Positions 6,753 to 16,937 of a stretch of 64,000 nt of DNA are shown here, piece after piece. The notes under the pieces were generated by a model. It worked only from the letters and a program-made list of their open reading frames with translations, made no database searches and had not been told where the DNA came from. Every line of letters starts with the position of its first letter. Within the stretch, counting starts at the first letter, position 1. Origin of the DNA: Apilactobacillus kunkeei (GTDB lineage: Bacteria; Bacillota; Bacilli; Lactobacillales; Lactobacillaceae). The position numbers and the translations under genes were made by a program. The stretch lies in assembly GCF_001308195.1 (NCBI RefSeq), contig NZ_JXDF01000018.1:1-64000 (forward strand), given 5' to 3'.

Positions 6753-8924
6753 ATGAAATGTGAAAACTGCCATATAAATGAGGCAACCATTCATTTACTC
6801 GTCAATTTCAATGGCGAAAAAAGACATATTGATATTTGTCAGGACTGTTACCAAAAATTGAGTCAGCAATCCGAACAATATCGTAATAACGGAGGTGTTG
6901 ATATGATGAATGATCCATTTGGTTTTAGTAGCTTAGATGACTTATTTAACGCGATGAATCAAAGCAATCAAAATTCTATCCGCCGTCCTGAGAATAATCA
7001 GCAAAAAAATAACAATAACAACAATTCCAACTCTGTGTTAGCAAAGTATGGATATGATTTAACCGACTTAGCAAAAAAGAACAAGATTGATCCTGTTATC
7101 GGTCGTGATAAGGAAATCGATCGTGTGATTGAAATCCTAAACAGAAGAACCAAGAATAACCCTGTTCTAATTGGTGAAGCCGGTGTTGGTAAGACTGCTG
7201 TGGTCGAAGGACTAGCACTAAAGATTGCTCATCATGACGTTCCAGATAAGTTAAAGAACAAACGTGTCATCAGATTAGATGTTGTATCCATTGTTCAAGG
7301 AACATCTATGCGTGGTCAATTCGAACAAAGAATGCAAGAACTAATCAAGGAAGTTCAATCCAACAAGAACATCATTTTATTCATTGATGAAATTCATGAA
7401 ATTATGGGTGCTGGTAATGCCGACGGTGCCATGGATGCAGGAAACGTTTTAAAGCCTGCTTTAGCTCGTGGTAGTTTCCAATTAATTGGTGCTACTACCT
7501 TAAATGAATATCGTGGTATCGAAAAGGATTCAGCACTTGCTCGTCGTTTCCAAACTGTCCAAGTTGATGAACCTTCATTAAAACAAGCACTTCATATCTT
7601 AAACGGTATCAAGGGGCGTTACGAAAAGTATCACCACGTTAAATACAGTGATGATGCCATCAAGGCTGCGGTTTACCTATCAAACCGTTACATCCAAGAT
7701 CGTTTCTTGCCAGATAAGGCCATCGACTTAATCGATGAAGCTGGTTCTAAACTTAATATCAAATCAGACGTTAAGTCACCTGACGATTTAAAGGAAGAAC
7801 TAAGCAAGTGCGAAAGCGAAAAAAAGGATGCCCTACAAAAGGAGGACTATGAAAAAGCCGCCTTCTATCGTGATAAGATTGAAGAACTTAACTACAAGTT
7901 AAAGGACTTCGACGAATCCGATAATACCTACCCTACTGTATCTACGAAGGATATCGAAGGAATTATCGAATCAGTCACCAAGATTCCTGTTGGGCAATTG
8001 CAAGAACAAGAACAGGATAATTTAAAGGACTTAGACAAGAAACTTGCTGGTAGCGTGATTGGACAAAATCAAGCAATCGAAAAGGTTGCTCGCGCTATCA
8101 AACGTAATCGAATTGGTTTCAACGGAACCGGTCGTCCAATCGGATCATTCCTATTTGTAGGAACTACCGGAATTGGTAAGACTGAACTTGCAAAGCAATT
8201 ATCTAAGCAACTATTCGGTTCCAAGGAAGCAATGATTAGATTCGACATGTCCGAATACCGTGAACCACATTCAATTTCCAAACTAATCGGTTCTCCTCCT
8301 GGCTACGTTGGTTACGATGAAGCCGGTCAATTAACCGAAAAGGTAAGAAGAAATCCTTACAGTCTAATTCTTTTCGATGAAATTGAAAAGGCTCACCCAG
8401 ACGTTTTACACGCCTTTCTCCAAATCCTAGACGATGGTCGTTTGACCGACTCTAAGGGAAGAACCGTATCATTCAAGGATACTGTCATCATCATGACAAG
8501 TAACGCCGGTACCGGTGCTTCCACTGCTAGTGTTGGTTTTGGTGCCGAAGCTAATAACAAGACTCATTCGGTATTGAATAAGTTAGGTGATTACTTCAAA
8601 CCAGAGTTCCTAAACAGATTCGATGATATCGTCGAATTTAACCAACTAAGCAAGGATGACTTGAAGAAGATTGTCAGCTTGATGCTAGACAACGTTAACA
8701 AGATGCTTGAAAACCGTGGTATCACCATCGATGTTTCTGATGCTGCCAAGGATAAACTAGTCGAAAAAGGTTACAACCCAGAAATGGGTGCGCGTCCACT
8801 TCGCCGTGTAATCCAAGAAGAAGTTGAAGATAAGGTCGCTGACTATTATCTAAACAACCCAAGTAGCAAACACCTAAGCGTTGAGGTCAACGATGAAAAC
8901 AAAGTATTCGTTAACGCAAAATAA
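6753..8924 (+). CDS. clpE: ATP-dependent Clp protease ATPase subunit ClpE
   Basis: 723 residues from the ATG at 6753; this start follows AAAGGAG, while an in-frame TTG at 6729 lies before that ribosome site. An N-terminal zinc finger (C3, C6, C29, C32) is the ClpE hallmark. An Asn/Gln-rich linker (about 82-95) leads to AAA module 1 with Walker A GEAGVGKT (141-148). A UVR-type coiled segment lies around residues 355-395. Module 2 has GTTGIGKT, the Walker [12 protein letters not shown], and C-terminal D2-small domain. ClpE unfolds damaged proteins for ClpP and restores CtsR repression after stress. It has its own promoter, CtsR box and terminator, so it is a single-gene heat-shock unit. Confidence 0.95.
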   Translation: MKCENCHINEATIHLLVNFNGEKRHIDICQDCYQKLSQQSEQYRNNGGVDMMNDPFGFSSLDDLFNAMNQSNQNSIRRPENNQQKNNNNNNSNSVLAKYGYDLTDLAKKNKIDPVIGRDKEIDRVIEILNRRTKNNPVLIGEAGVGKTAVVEGLALKIAHHDVPDKLKNKRVIRLDVVSIVQGTSMRGQFEQRMQELIKEVQSNKNIILFIDEIHEIMGAGNADGAMDAGNVLKPALARGSFQLIGATTLNEYRGIEKDSALARRFQTVQVDEPSLKQALHILNGIKGRYEKYHHVKYSDDAIKAAVYLSNRYIQDRFLPDKAIDLIDEAGSKLNIKSDVKSPDDLKEELSKCESEKKDALQKEDYEKAAFYRDKIEELNYKLKDFDESDNTYPTVSTKDIEGIIESVTKIPVGQLQEQEQDNLKDLDKKLAGSVIGQNQAIEKVARAIKRNRIGFNGTGRPIGSFLFVGTTGIGKTELAKQLSKQLFGSKEAMIRFDMSEYREPHSISKLIGSPPGYVGYDEAGQLTEKVRRNPYSLILFDEIEKAHPDVLHAFLQILDDGRLTDSKGRTVSFKDTVIIMTSNAGTGASTASVGFGAEANNKTHSVLNKLGDYFKPEFLNRFDDIVEFNQLSKDDLKKIVSLMLDNVNKMLENRGITIDVSDAAKDKLVEKGYNPEMGARPLRRVIQEEVEDKVADYYLNNPSSKHLSVEVNDENKVFVNAK

Positions 8925-8936
8925 TTGAACAGATAT

Positions 8937-8972
8937 AAAAAACAGCTAAGACTTATTCTTAGCTGTTTTTTT
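8937..8972 (+). terminator. Terminator after clpE
   Basis: AACAGCTAAG pairs with CTTAGCTGTT around a short loop, flanked by A- and T-runs, directly after the clpE stop. Confidence 0.88.
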
Positions 8973-9026
8973 AACTTTTTTTGTACTATCATATGTTAAT
9001 ATGGTTATTAGAGAGGAGGAAAAGGT

Positions 9027-10070
9027 ATGTTTCATTTTATTCATGACATCATTCGTTTGTTTAAACCCAAACGTCAACCAGATGAACAACAAGCAAATGA
9101 CTTCACAGATTTCACAACGCAAACCGTTGATGAACCCGTAGAAGCCCATGCCGATAATATTGAAAAAAACCCTTCTCCTTCTCCTAAACCAAGGGCAAAG
9201 ATGACTATCTACTATGTAGATGAAGATGGTCACTATCTTCACGAGTTCAACGTAATCCACGGGTTCGTCGGTGATCCAGTCAGTTTCATCATCCCCGATT
9301 TTGATCACTATGTTTTATTCAAAATAATGGGTGTTTCCACCTACATGCAAAAAGAAGATAACCAAGTCACCCTTCAATATAACCGATTGAATGGAAAACC
9401 AGTTAATATTTTCTTCATTAACTATGATACATATTCAATGATTCGTCTTCCTCAAATGGCAATCGGTAAATATAACAACGAATTTCAAATTAACATCCCA
9501 GAACTATCTGGTTTTAAACTAATCAACTATTCAGGCGATTCAAATGGTATCTTTGATGACTATATGAAGCATTTAATCATCTACTACCGTCGAAATGATT
9601 GGCACAGCGTCCAAAAGGACACTTTCTACATTCGTTTAAGAGAATACACCAGAGTCTACAGTGATACTAATGGTGATGTGCTTCACGTCTTATTACCAAA
9701 GAAAAGTATTTGGAAGGTATTCTATCAAGTCACCACTGACGACGCTCTGTGGTTAAACATCGGGCCAAACCAATGGATTGTCGATAGAAACTTCTACAGA
9801 ATGCAATATCCATTCGCAAAAGAGTTAACCAACACAGATTCTTGGAAAATTAAAAAGGTGCACTACACTGCAACGATTGAAAATGATAACCACCAGAGCG
9901 TGGCTGTTTACAACTTCCCTTACGGTAGCTGTATCGGATTCTTGCACAATGGTAATTCCTTCTTCGTTACCCAGGAAATTGTTGATCAAAACAATGTCCA
10001 ATGGGTCGAAATTAATAATCTTCACTACATCGTTTCCGATGACGTAAAAAAGAGCTTAGATAATATCTAA
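9027..10070 (+). CDS. MucBP-like, SH3-like repeat protein without signal peptide
   Basis: 347 residues behind a strong ribosome site (GAGGAGG). Residues 1-57 are charged and Pro/Glu-rich with an amphipathic start (FHFIHDIIRLF). Two segments, about 58-118 (MTIYYVDEDGHYL...) and about 123-187 (VNIFFINYDTYS...), resemble MucBP modules. Two more, about 199-257 and 278-337, look like the SH3-like cell-wall modules of lactobacilli (an aromatic-rich pattern ending in ALWLNIGPNQWIV and QWVEINNLHYIV). There is no signal peptide, membrane anchor or LPXTG motif, which is odd for such modules. It is monocistronic with its own terminator. Cytoplasmic role, non-classical export or a lost secretion signal are all possible. 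Confidence 0.72.
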   Translation: MFHFIHDIIRLFKPKRQPDEQQANDFTDFTTQTVDEPVEAHADNIEKNPSPSPKPRAKMTIYYVDEDGHYLHEFNVIHGFVGDPVSFIIPDFDHYVLFKIMGVSTYMQKEDNQVTLQYNRLNGKPVNIFFINYDTYSMIRLPQMAIGKYNNEFQINIPELSGFKLINYSGDSNGIFDDYMKHLIIYYRRNDWHSVQKDTFYIRLREYTRVYSDTNGDVLHVLLPKKSIWKVFYQVTTDDALWLNIGPNQWIVDRNFYRMQYPFAKELTNTDSWKIKKVHYTATIENDNHQSVAVYNFPYGSCIGFLHNGNSFFVTQEIVDQNNVQWVEINNLHYIVSDDVKKSLDNI

Positions 10071-10081
10071 GCTCTTTTTGT
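10045..10081. terminator. Bidirectional terminator between the MucBP-like gene and prfC
   Basis: AGAGCTTAGA (10051-10060) pairs with TCTAAGCTCT (10065-10074), with A- and T-runs on both sides. The left arm lies inside the last codons of the rightward gene, whose stop codon is in the hairpin. It also follows prfC on the other strand. Confidence 0.87.
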
Positions 10082-10082
10082 T

Positions 10083-11660
10083 TTATAGTTTTGAAGTAAG
10101 TTCTACATCAGGATACTTTTCCTTAAACCAACGTTCAGCAAATGAGTTTTCGAATAAGAACAATGGATCACCATGACCATCTTTTACCAAGATGTTTCTA
10201 GATGAAGACATCTTTTCGTCTAATTGGTCTGGGTTAATCCAACGAGCAGTCTTGCTACCCATTGGTTCCATTACAACTTCAGAATTGTATTCGTTTTGCA
10301 TTCTGAATTGGAAAACTTCGAATTGAAGTTGACCCACGGCACCTAGGATGTAGTCACCGGTAGTGTAAGATGTGTAAAGTTGAACCGCACCTTCTTGAAC
10401 TAGTTGTTGGATTCCCTTGTGGAATGATTTTTGTTTCATAACATTCTTAGCAGAAACCTTCATGAATAGTTCAGGTGTAAATTGAGGTAACTTGGTGAAC
10501 TTAACATCACGTTTATCAGAGTAAATGGTATCACCGATTTGGAAGTTACCAGTATCATATAAACCAATGATGTCACCAGCTACGGCATTTTCAACGTTTT
10601 CACGAGTGTTAGCCATGAACTCAGTCACGTTAGATAGACGTAGTTTCTTTTGGTTTCTTTCCAAAGTAACGTCCATACCACGTTCAAACATTCCAGAACA
10701 TACACGCACGAATGCAATACGGTCTCTATGCTTAGGATTCATGTTAGCTTGAATCTTAAAGATGAAACCAGTGAATTGTTCATCTTCAGGTTCTACTTCA
10801 ACGTCGTTTTCAGTTTCGTGTTCACCTGGTTTTGGCGCAAAGTTTAGATATGCATCTAAGAAAGTCTTTACCCCAAAGTTAACCAAAGCTGAACCGAAGA
10901 ATACGGGAGTTTGTTCACCATTCTTAATCTTTTCTTCGTCGAATGGATTACCCGCTTCAGTGATTAGATCCATGCTTTCTTTAGCATCTTGGTAAACACT
11001 GTCATCAGCTAACTTGTTGTCTTCTAACAAGTTACCGTCTTCATCCAATGGTAAGTATGGATTGTTTTCATCTTCTGGACGGTATAGTTCGACACGTTTG
11101 TTGTATCGATCGTATAGTCCTCTTAGAATTTTTCCAGAACCGATTGGCCAGTTCATTGGGTATCCTTCGATTCCCAAGACATCTTCTAGTTGACTGATTA
11201 ATTCCATTGGGTCTCGACTATCACGGTCAAGTTTGTTCATGAAAGTAAAGATTGGAATTCCACGCATCTTACAAATTTGGAATAATTTCTTAGTTTGTGG
11301 TTCAATCCCTTTGGCAGCATCAATAACCATGACTGCAGAGTCAACGGCCATCAAAGTACGGTAAGTATCTTCTGAGAAATCTTGGTGCCCTGGGGTATCC
11401 AAGATGTTGATACGCTTACCAGCGTAATCAAATTGCATCACTGAACTAGTAACGGAAATTCCACGTTTCTTTTCAATTTCCATCCAGTCAGACTTTGCAA
11501 AGTTACCTGACTTCTTAGCCTTAACAGTACCGGCTTCACGCACAATTCCACCAAACAATAGTAATTGTTCAGTAATTGTAGTCTTACCAGCATCCGGGTG
11601 AGAGATGATGGCAAAAGTACGACGTTTATCAACGCTTTGCTCTATTTTTTTATTACCCAT
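10083..11660 (-). CDS. prfC: Peptide chain release factor 3
   Basis: 525-residue translational GTPase that recycles RF1/RF2 from the ribosome after peptide release. G1 motif SHPDAGKTT (residues 20-28), G3 [11 protein letters not shown] and G4 MNKLDRD are intact. The C-terminal region carries the RF3-specific [15 protein letters not shown] and ends in [11 protein letters not shown]. Length is usual for RF3 (about 520-530). It is transcribed alone between two terminators. Confidence 0.96.
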   Translation of the reverse strand: MGNKKIEQSVDKRRTFAIISHPDAGKTTITEQLLLFGGIVREAGTVKAKKSGNFAKSDWMEIEKKRGISVTSSVMQFDYAGKRINILDTPGHQDFSEDTYRTLMAVDSAVMVIDAAKGIEPQTKKLFQICKMRGIPIFTFMNKLDRDSRDPMELISQLEDVLGIEGYPMNWPIGSGKILRGLYDRYNKRVELYRPEDENNPYLPLDEDGNLLEDNKLADDSVYQDAKESMDLITEAGNPFDEEKIKNGEQTPVFFGSALVNFGVKTFLDAYLNFAPKPGEHETENDVEVEPEDEQFTGFIFKIQANMNPKHRDRIAFVRVCSGMFERGMDVTLERNQKKLRLSNVTEFMANTRENVENAVAGDIIGLYDTGNFQIGDTIYSDKRDVKFTKLPQFTPELFMKVSAKNVMKQKSFHKGIQQLVQEGAVQLYTSYTTGDYILGAVGQLQFEVFQFRMQNEYNSEVVMEPMGSKTARWINPDQLDEKMSSSRNILVKDGHGDPLFLFENSFAERWFKEKYPDVELTSKL

Positions 11661-11733
11661 TATTCGAATCCTTCCGTTTTATAATATATAAATACAATTG
11701 TAACATATTAAAACAATCTTCCATATGTGAATT

Positions 11734-11770
11734 AAAAAACATCCCCGATTAAATCGAGGATGTCTTTTTT
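11734..11770 (-). terminator. Terminator after tagD
   Basis: ACATCC-CGATT pairs with ATCG-GGATGT with one mismatch, flanked by runs of A and T. It overlaps the tagD stop codon and precedes prfC. Confidence 0.82.
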
Positions 11771-12179
11771 ATTTCTTCCAATCGTCTTCGTCAGTAAGAC
11801 CTAAGTCTTTCTTGATCTTAGAAGTTGAAATACCTTCAGTTCTTGGTAGGTAAACGACTTTACAGTAGTCCTTTAGGAAGTCGAACTTGCCTTCCCAATC
11901 ATCTCCCATAACGAAGATGTCGATGTTGTTATCAACAACGTCTTTAATCTTTTGGTCCCAGTTGTTTTCTGGAATCACGTGATCAACGTAACGAATAGCT
12001 TCTAAAACATACTTTCTGTCTTCGTATGAAGTGTAAGCCTTCTTACCCTTTTCAGCGTTAAATTCGTCGGTAGAAACACAAACTGTTAAGTCGTCCCCTA
12101 ATTCCTTGGCACGTTTTAATAAACGAACATGACCCTTGTGTAGTAGGTCAAATGTTCCATAAGTAATTACTTTTGTCAT
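11769..12179 (-). CDS. tagD: Glycerol-3-phosphate cytidylyltransferase
   Basis: 136 residues from the ATG at 12179, which follows AGGAGATAAT; an upstream in-frame ATG would add 19 residues before that ribosome site. It makes CDP-glycerol from CTP and glycerol-3-phosphate, the precursor for wall teichoic acid. The nucleotidyltransferase signature H14-KG-H17 and RTEGISTSKI (113-122) are intact. Length is normal for TagD/TarD. It follows the AI-2E permease gene by 37 bases. No other teichoic-acid polymer genes are nearby. Confidence 0.93.
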   Translation of the reverse strand: MTKVITYGTFDLLHKGHVRLLKRAKELGDDLTVCVSTDEFNAEKGKKAYTSYEDRKYVLEAIRYVDHVIPENNWDQKIKDVVDNNIDIFVMGDDWEGKFDFLKDYCKVVYLPRTEGISTSKIKKDLGLTDEDDWKK

Positions 12180-12216
12180 ATTATCTCCTGCTTTGTCTCT
12201 CTTTGTTTTTGCTAAC

Positions 12217-13326
12217 TCATTTGTGTGATTGTTCAATCATCCAAATACTGTAGATGTATTGCACGACCACTTTCACAACGGCATATAGTGGAATTGCTAG
12301 AATCATTCCCATTAAACCAGCAATATTTCCGGCAGCCATTAAGATAATTATAATGGTAAGTGGATGAATATTCAAAGACTTTCCGATTACATTTGGATAA
12401 ACCAAGTTACCGTCTAGTTGTTGAACAATGATTACCACGATTACCACCCATACTAATTCACTGATACTGGTAGAAAGTGCAACGAATACTGATGGCATAA
12501 TTCCAATGTATGGACCAACGTATGGAATAATGTTACAGATTCCGGCAAACACCCCTAGTAGTAGTGCATACTTTTGGCCGATTAGAACGTATCCGATGGA
12601 TGTAAATACACCAACGAATAAACATTCAATCATTTGACCACCAATGTAATGAGAAATGGTGTCACTCATCTTGCCTAATAGTTTGATGGTTCTACGACGA
12701 CTTCTTGGTGGTAGCATCTTAGCGATGTTTGGAATCATCTTGTGACCATCTTTTAACATGTAGAACAGTACCACTGGAACGGTAATCATCACAATCACGG
12801 CTGAAGCAGCGGTTGAAATAATTGATCCGACACTAGAAGTAATTCCACCTAAGCTGTGTTGGAAGTAGTTGTAAACGTAATTTTGTAAAGAAGAAATGTA
12901 TTCAGATGAATAGAATTTCTTAAAGATACCCTTTTGACTGTGCACTTCCACATAGTGGTTAATGTCGTCTGCAATCTTTGGTAGGTTCGTAACCAGGTTG
13001 GTTACCTGGGTTACCAAACGTGGTAGAAATGATGAAAATACATATACGATTATTCCAATTAGAAATATGTATACAATCAAAATTGCCCAGTTACGGGAAA
13101 TTCTTTTGGTTTTACTAATTTTGATTTTCATTAATAGGTTAACCACTGGGTTTAACATGTAGAACAATACCCCAGCGATTAGGATTGGCATGAATACTGC
13201 TGAGATAAACATCCCAATTGGGCTGAAAATAAACTCAAGTTTTGTACATATCCAGATAATGCTTACGACCAGTAGCAACTCCACTGTCCATAGTACTATC
13301 GAGGAATTTTTAATTTTATTAAACAT
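12217..13326 (-). CDS. AI-2E family transporter (PerM/YdiK-like)
   Basis: 369 residues from the ATG at 13326, 8 bases after GGAGG; an in-frame TTG 15 bases upstream lies on the ribosome site. About eight hydrophobic segments occur in the family's 3+5 arrangement: three near residues 10-95, then a soluble stretch, then five in the C-terminal half including GVFAGICNIIPYVGPYIG. The family exports varied small molecules (autoinducer-2, or sodium in some members). The substrate here is unknown. It heads a two-gene unit with tagD. Confidence 0.85.
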   Translation of the reverse strand: MFNKIKNSSIVLWTVELLLVVSIIWICTKLEFIFSPIGMFISAVFMPILIAGVLFYMLNPVVNLLMKIKISKTKRISRNWAILIVYIFLIGIIVYVFSSFLPRLVTQVTNLVTNLPKIADDINHYVEVHSQKGIFKKFYSSEYISSLQNYVYNYFQHSLGGITSSVGSIISTAASAVIVMITVPVVLFYMLKDGHKMIPNIAKMLPPRSRRRTIKLLGKMSDTISHYIGGQMIECLFVGVFTSIGYVLIGQKYALLLGVFAGICNIIPYVGPYIGIMPSVFVALSTSISELVWVVIVVIIVQQLDGNLVYPNVIGKSLNIHPLTIIIILMAAGNIAGLMGMILAIPLYAVVKVVVQYIYSIWMIEQSHK

Positions 13327-13357
13327 ATTCGAAACCTCCAATAACCATTATACCATT

Positions 13358-14161
13358 TTATTCATCCATATTTTTATCATCTATGAATGAATTGATATCA
13401 TCCATATCAAAACCTTTACGGTAAAGTGCTTGCTTGGTCTTCATGACTCTTTGCATCCCATCGTACTTACGATTACGATGCCAAATCTTGTCACCTTGTT
13501 GTCTCAATAAGTCCATTTGGTCTTCTTCATCGACTTGAAAGTCCATGTCCTCCATAACGCTTAAAACAACGTCGGTTGGATAACCCTTCTTCATCAATGC
13601 TATTTTGGTTTTATCCAAACGGTTCTTATAAGCGTCACGTTTATGCTTTTTGAAAATTTTGTCGGCTTGAATTTGGCAGTTTTCAACCATTTCTTCGTGT
13701 GAATAGAAGTTATTCAAGGCGTTTTCAATCAAGTTTTCGTTGATTTGTTTTTCCTTTAGCTTATAAAAGACGTTGGATGGTCCCTTATCCTGCTTCTTTA
13801 CTTCTGTTCGCACGTAACTGTCAGCGTAGCTTTGATCATTGACCAGTTTTAATTCAACTAGCTTTTGCATGACTGCAGCAATGTGTTGTTCGTTTTCACT
13901 ATAGGTTTGCAGTTTCTTTACGACTTCGTTTTCAGTTCTTAATTGGTGGGATAAGAAGTTAATCGCCTTACTGTAAAGTTTTGAAATATCATCGGCATTG
14001 ACTAGCTCTTCTTTTAGCTCGTCGTCGATTTCCATTCCCTTAAAGATACGATATTTAATCATTACGTTTTCACTGATTGGAAACGCGTATACCCCGTCTA
14101 CATAAACATTAAAACGCCCTTTTCTTTTTTGGGCTTCAATCATGGTGATTTTAGATGCCAT
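13358..14161 (-). CDS. recX: Regulatory protein RecX
   Basis: 267 residues from the ATG at 14161, preceded by AAAGGAG; an ATG 24 bases upstream precedes that site. RecX binds RecA filaments and limits strand exchange. The protein shows three-helix repeats typical of RecX: AINFLSHQLRTENEVVKKL, LVELKLVNDQSYADSYVRT, and later copies. Length agrees with the long RecX forms of bacilli and lactobacilli. It is divergent from flavodoxin and its ribosome site overlaps the flavodoxin promoter region. Confidence 0.9.
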   Translation of the reverse strand: MASKITMIEAQKRKGRFNVYVDGVYAFPISENVMIKYRIFKGMEIDDELKEELVNADDISKLYSKAINFLSHQLRTENEVVKKLQTYSENEQHIAAVMQKLVELKLVNDQSYADSYVRTEVKKQDKGPSNVFYKLKEKQINENLIENALNNFYSHEEMVENCQIQADKIFKKHKRDAYKNRLDKTKIALMKKGYPTDVVLSVMEDMDFQVDEEDQMDLLRQQGDKIWHRNRKYDGMQRVMKTKQALYRKGFDMDDINSFIDDKNMDE

Positions 14162-14178
14162 TACTCTCACTCCTTTAT

Positions 14179-14207
14179 TTAACATCCCATTTTACATTTG
14201 GTATAAT
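14179..14207 (+). promoter_or_regulatory. Flavodoxin promoter
   Basis: -35 TTAACA (14179-14184), 17-base spacer and consensus -10 TATAAT (14202-14207), 33 bases before the flavodoxin start. Confidence 0.65.
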
Positions 14208-14240
14208 TAGTTATCAGATTGCGAAAGGACGTATATTACT

Positions 14241-14696
14241 TTGAAAGCACATGTAGTTTTTGCAACCATCACAGGTAACAACGAAGACGTCGCTGATATC
14301 GTTACTGAAGGCCTAGAAGATTTAGGCGCTGAAGTTACCCAAACCGAAATTTCACAAACAGATGCGCAAGATTTTGAAGATGCAGATATCTGTGTCGTTT
14401 GTGCATACACCTACAACGAAGGTCACCTTCCAGAAGAAGGATTAGACTTCTTCGACGACTTAGGTGACTTAGATCTTTCAAACAAGGTCTTTGGTGTTGC
14501 CGGTTCTGGTGATATCTTCTACGAAGAATTCTTCAATACTTCAGTTGATGACTTCATCAACCAATTCAAGAAGACTAACGCCACTCAAGGTTTTGAAGGT
14601 GTTAAAATCAACTTGGAACCAGATGAAGACGATATTGAAAAACTTGACGAATTTGCCTCAAGTTTAGTTGATACTTACAAAAAAATAAATGGTTAA
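14241..14696 (+). CDS. Flavodoxin
   Basis: 151 residues with a TTG start, placed 10 bases after AAAGGAC; no ATG lies upstream in frame. It carries FMN as a low-potential electron carrier. The phosphate-binding loop ATITGNNED (residues 9-17) is close to the usual S/T-x-TGNTE; AYTYNEGHLPEEGLDF and GVAGSGDIFYEEF are the two FMN-ring loops. The protein is very acidic, as short-chain flavodoxins are. It is a single-gene unit with its own promoter and terminator. Confidence 0.93.
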   Translation: MKAHVVFATITGNNEDVADIVTEGLEDLGAEVTQTEISQTDAQDFEDADICVVCAYTYNEGHLPEEGLDFFDDLGDLDLSNKVFGVAGSGDIFYEEFFNTSVDDFINQFKKTNATQGFEGVKINLEPDEDDIEKLDEFASSLVDTYKKING

Positions 14697-14700
14697 AAAG

Positions 14701-14731
14701 AAAATCGTTGATGTTTATCAACGATTTTTTT
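14701..14731. terminator. Terminator after flavodoxin, shared with the yihY gene
   Basis: AAAATCGTTGAT pairs with ATCAACGATTTT around a 4-base loop followed by a T-run. It lies between convergent genes and could serve both. Confidence 0.85.
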
Positions 14732-14742
14732 GTTTTGCAATC

Positions 14743-15633
14743 TTATCTCTTCTTGTTTGGAATAAATGATTTGATGCTAGGCTTTCTACCCTTAATCTCG
14801 ACGTTCTTCACATCTTGCACGGATGCATTAATGACAGCCCCTAAAATCAATATCATCCCAATAATGTATAACCAAAGCATTAAAATCACAAAGGTTCCCA
14901 ATGCTTTATAGGCATCGACACTACGAGCGAAGTAGTGAAGATAAATGGAGAATCCTTTGGATAGACCAATCATACCGATTGTCACAATCAATGATCCCAT
15001 CCAAACATAACGCCACTTGGTGTTTACGTTTGGCACGAAATAATACATCAATAGCACCAATAGGAATACCCCAATGATGGTCAATGGATATCTCAACAGG
15101 ATAAATAGTCCCACATTCATCTTGGATAGTCCCATTAGGTAAGCTGAGTAGCTAATGATGACCTTTCCAAAACCAAAGAATAATAGAAAAATCCCTAACG
15201 ATATTACCAACAATAGCATCCAAATAAACGAAACAATTCGATTCATCAGATTACTTTCGTTTTTTATTCCATACGATGAGTTAACCGCACGTTGAAACGC
15301 TGCTAAGGCTCGACTGGCTGACCATATGGCCACGATTAACCCGATTGACAACTTATCGGCATTGGCACCCTTCAAGGCGGAAATAACGATTGGACTAACT
15401 GTCTTGAAAACCGTTGATGGTAACAATGGTTCTAGATAGTCTAGGATTTCGTATTGGTTAACGTGTAACAATTCCAGTAGGTTTCCAACAATGATGGTCG
15501 CTGGAAATAGTGATAGCAAAGAATAAAAGGCAATCACAACTGCTGAATCGGATACGTTTGATTCTTTATAGTGCTTTTTTATGACTAGGAAGAAATGCTT
15601 CCATTTTCTAGCGGTGTCTTTATTAAGCTTCAT
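14743..15633 (-). CDS. YihY/virulence factor BrkB family membrane protein
   Basis: 296 residues from the ATG at 15633 with about six hydrophobic segments, including AFYSLLSLFPATIIV near the N-terminus, SASRALAAFQRAVNSSYG, and LGTFVILMLWLYIIGMILILGAVINA. This is the YihY family, once misnamed ribonuclease BN. Function is unproven in Firmicutes; envelope transport is likely. The tail is basic (RKPSIKSFIPNKKR). Its start overlaps the end of wecB by 11 bases, so translation is coupled. A GTG two to three codons earlier is a possible alternative start. Confidence 0.85.
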   Translation of the reverse strand: MKLNKDTARKWKHFFLVIKKHYKESNVSDSAVVIAFYSLLSLFPATIIVGNLLELLHVNQYEILDYLEPLLPSTVFKTVSPIVISALKGANADKLSIGLIVAIWSASRALAAFQRAVNSSYGIKNESNLMNRIVSFIWMLLLVISLGIFLLFFGFGKVIISYSAYLMGLSKMNVGLFILLRYPLTIIGVFLLVLLMYYFVPNVNTKWRYVWMGSLIVTIGMIGLSKGFSIYLHYFARSVDAYKALGTFVILMLWLYIIGMILILGAVINASVQDVKNVEIKGRKPSIKSFIPNKKR

Positions 15634-16771
15634 TATGATCACCACTTAGTTTATTAGTAGCAAACACTTCTTTAATCGCTTCTAGGATTTGCTTAGAAGC
15701 AGTTCCATCCCCATATGGGTTCTTGGCAGTGGCCATCTTCTTGTATTCTTCTGTATCGTCTAGTAATTGGTCAATGCTTGCACTAATCTTTTTTGGATCA
15801 GTTCCCACAAGCTTAAGGGTTCCTGCATCGACTCCTTCTGGACGTTCGGTCGCTTCTCTTAGTACCAATACTGGTTTACCTAATGAAGGAGCTTCTTCTT
15901 GCACCCCACCTGAGTCAGTCATGATGAAGTGACTGCGCGCTGCCATGTTATGGAAATCAACCACATCCAATGGTTCGATTAAGTGCACGCGGTTCACCCC
16001 ATCGAAAACGCTGTGAGCGACAGATTGAACTGCTGGGCTCAAGTGAACTGGATATACGACTTCGATATCCTTTCTGTTCAATACTTCGTTTTTGATTGTT
16101 TCAAATGTACGACGCATTGGTTCACCTTGGTTTTCACGACGGTGCATGGTTAATAGAATAATCTTGTGGGTCTTATCGATATCATCTAACACGCTGTGGT
16201 GATAGTTTCTATCAACGGTTTGTTTTAACGCATCAATTGCGGTGTTCCCCGTAATATAGATACGGTCTTCTTTTAGGTTTTGTTTTAATAAATTCTCTTT
16301 ACTTAATTCAGTTGGTGCAAAGTACACATCAGAAAGAATGTCGGTCATTTGACGGTTCATTTCTTCAGGATATGGTGAGTACTTGTCCCAGGTTCTAAGG
16401 CCCGCTTCAACGTGACCCAGTGGAATTTGGTGATAAAATGCGCTGACAGCAGCGGCAAAAGTGGTTGTGGTATCACCATGCACCAAGATGATATCTGGTT
16501 TGGCTTCGTTAATAATACTGTCTAGTTTGTTAATGACAGTGGTTGTAATTGAACTTAATGTTTGTTGTGCTTTCATTACGTGTAAATTGTAATCAGCTTC
16601 AATATGGAAAATATCCATAACTTGATCTAGCATTTCTTTATGTTGGCCAGTCAAAACTGTGATGGGTTGAAACTCATCTAAATTATTTTTCATTTCTAGA
16701 ATGATTGGAGCCATCTTAATAGCTTCTGGACGAGTTCCAAAGATGGTCATCACTTTAATCGGTTTTTTCAA
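15623..16771 (-). CDS. wecB: UDP-N-acetylglucosamine 2-epimerase (non-hydrolysing)
   Basis: 382 residues. It interconverts UDP-GlcNAc and UDP-ManNAc for wall polymers such as teichoic-acid linkage units (MnaA in bacilli). Motifs: FGTRPEAIKMAPI near the start, HGDTTTTFAAA, HVEAGLRT, and TDSGGVQEEAPSLGKP in the nucleotide-binding half. The start is a TTG at 16771, placed 7 bases after TGGAGG; an ATG seven codons later would cut into the first beta strand. It is followed, with an 11-base overlap, by yihY and is divergent from the GT2 gene. Confidence 0.94.
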   Translation of the reverse strand: MKKPIKVMTIFGTRPEAIKMAPIILEMKNNLDEFQPITVLTGQHKEMLDQVMDIFHIEADYNLHVMKAQQTLSSITTTVINKLDSIINEAKPDIILVHGDTTTTFAAAVSAFYHQIPLGHVEAGLRTWDKYSPYPEEMNRQMTDILSDVYFAPTELSKENLLKQNLKEDRIYITGNTAIDALKQTVDRNYHHSVLDDIDKTHKIILLTMHRRENQGEPMRRTFETIKNEVLNRKDIEVVYPVHLSPAVQSVAHSVFDGVNRVHLIEPLDVVDFHNMAARSHFIMTDSGGVQEEAPSLGKPVLVLREATERPEGVDAGTLKLVGTDPKKISASIDQLLDDTEEYKKMATAKNPYGDGTASKQILEAIKEVFATNKLSGDHNEA

Positions 16772-16937
16772 GATTATGCCTCCACAAAAAAGTATATTTA
16801 TCTAATTATAACAAAATAATGCCGCGGTTGCCGACCTAAATACATCTTAATAAAAATTTAGTGCTATCTATGAAAACCTTTTTGAAGTATTATGATAAAA
16901 TATAAATAATTATGGATTAATGAAGGAGGTTACAATT

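Noticed and set aside
6990-7040. Asn-rich repeat in clpE as a sign of frameshift or insertion
   Set aside because: The frame is continuous and such linkers between the zinc finger and AAA module are variable in ClpE.
8946-9308. Leftward 120-codon frame over the start of the MucBP-like gene
   Set aside because: It overlaps the strong clpE terminator and the start of a well-supported rightward gene; composition is random-like.
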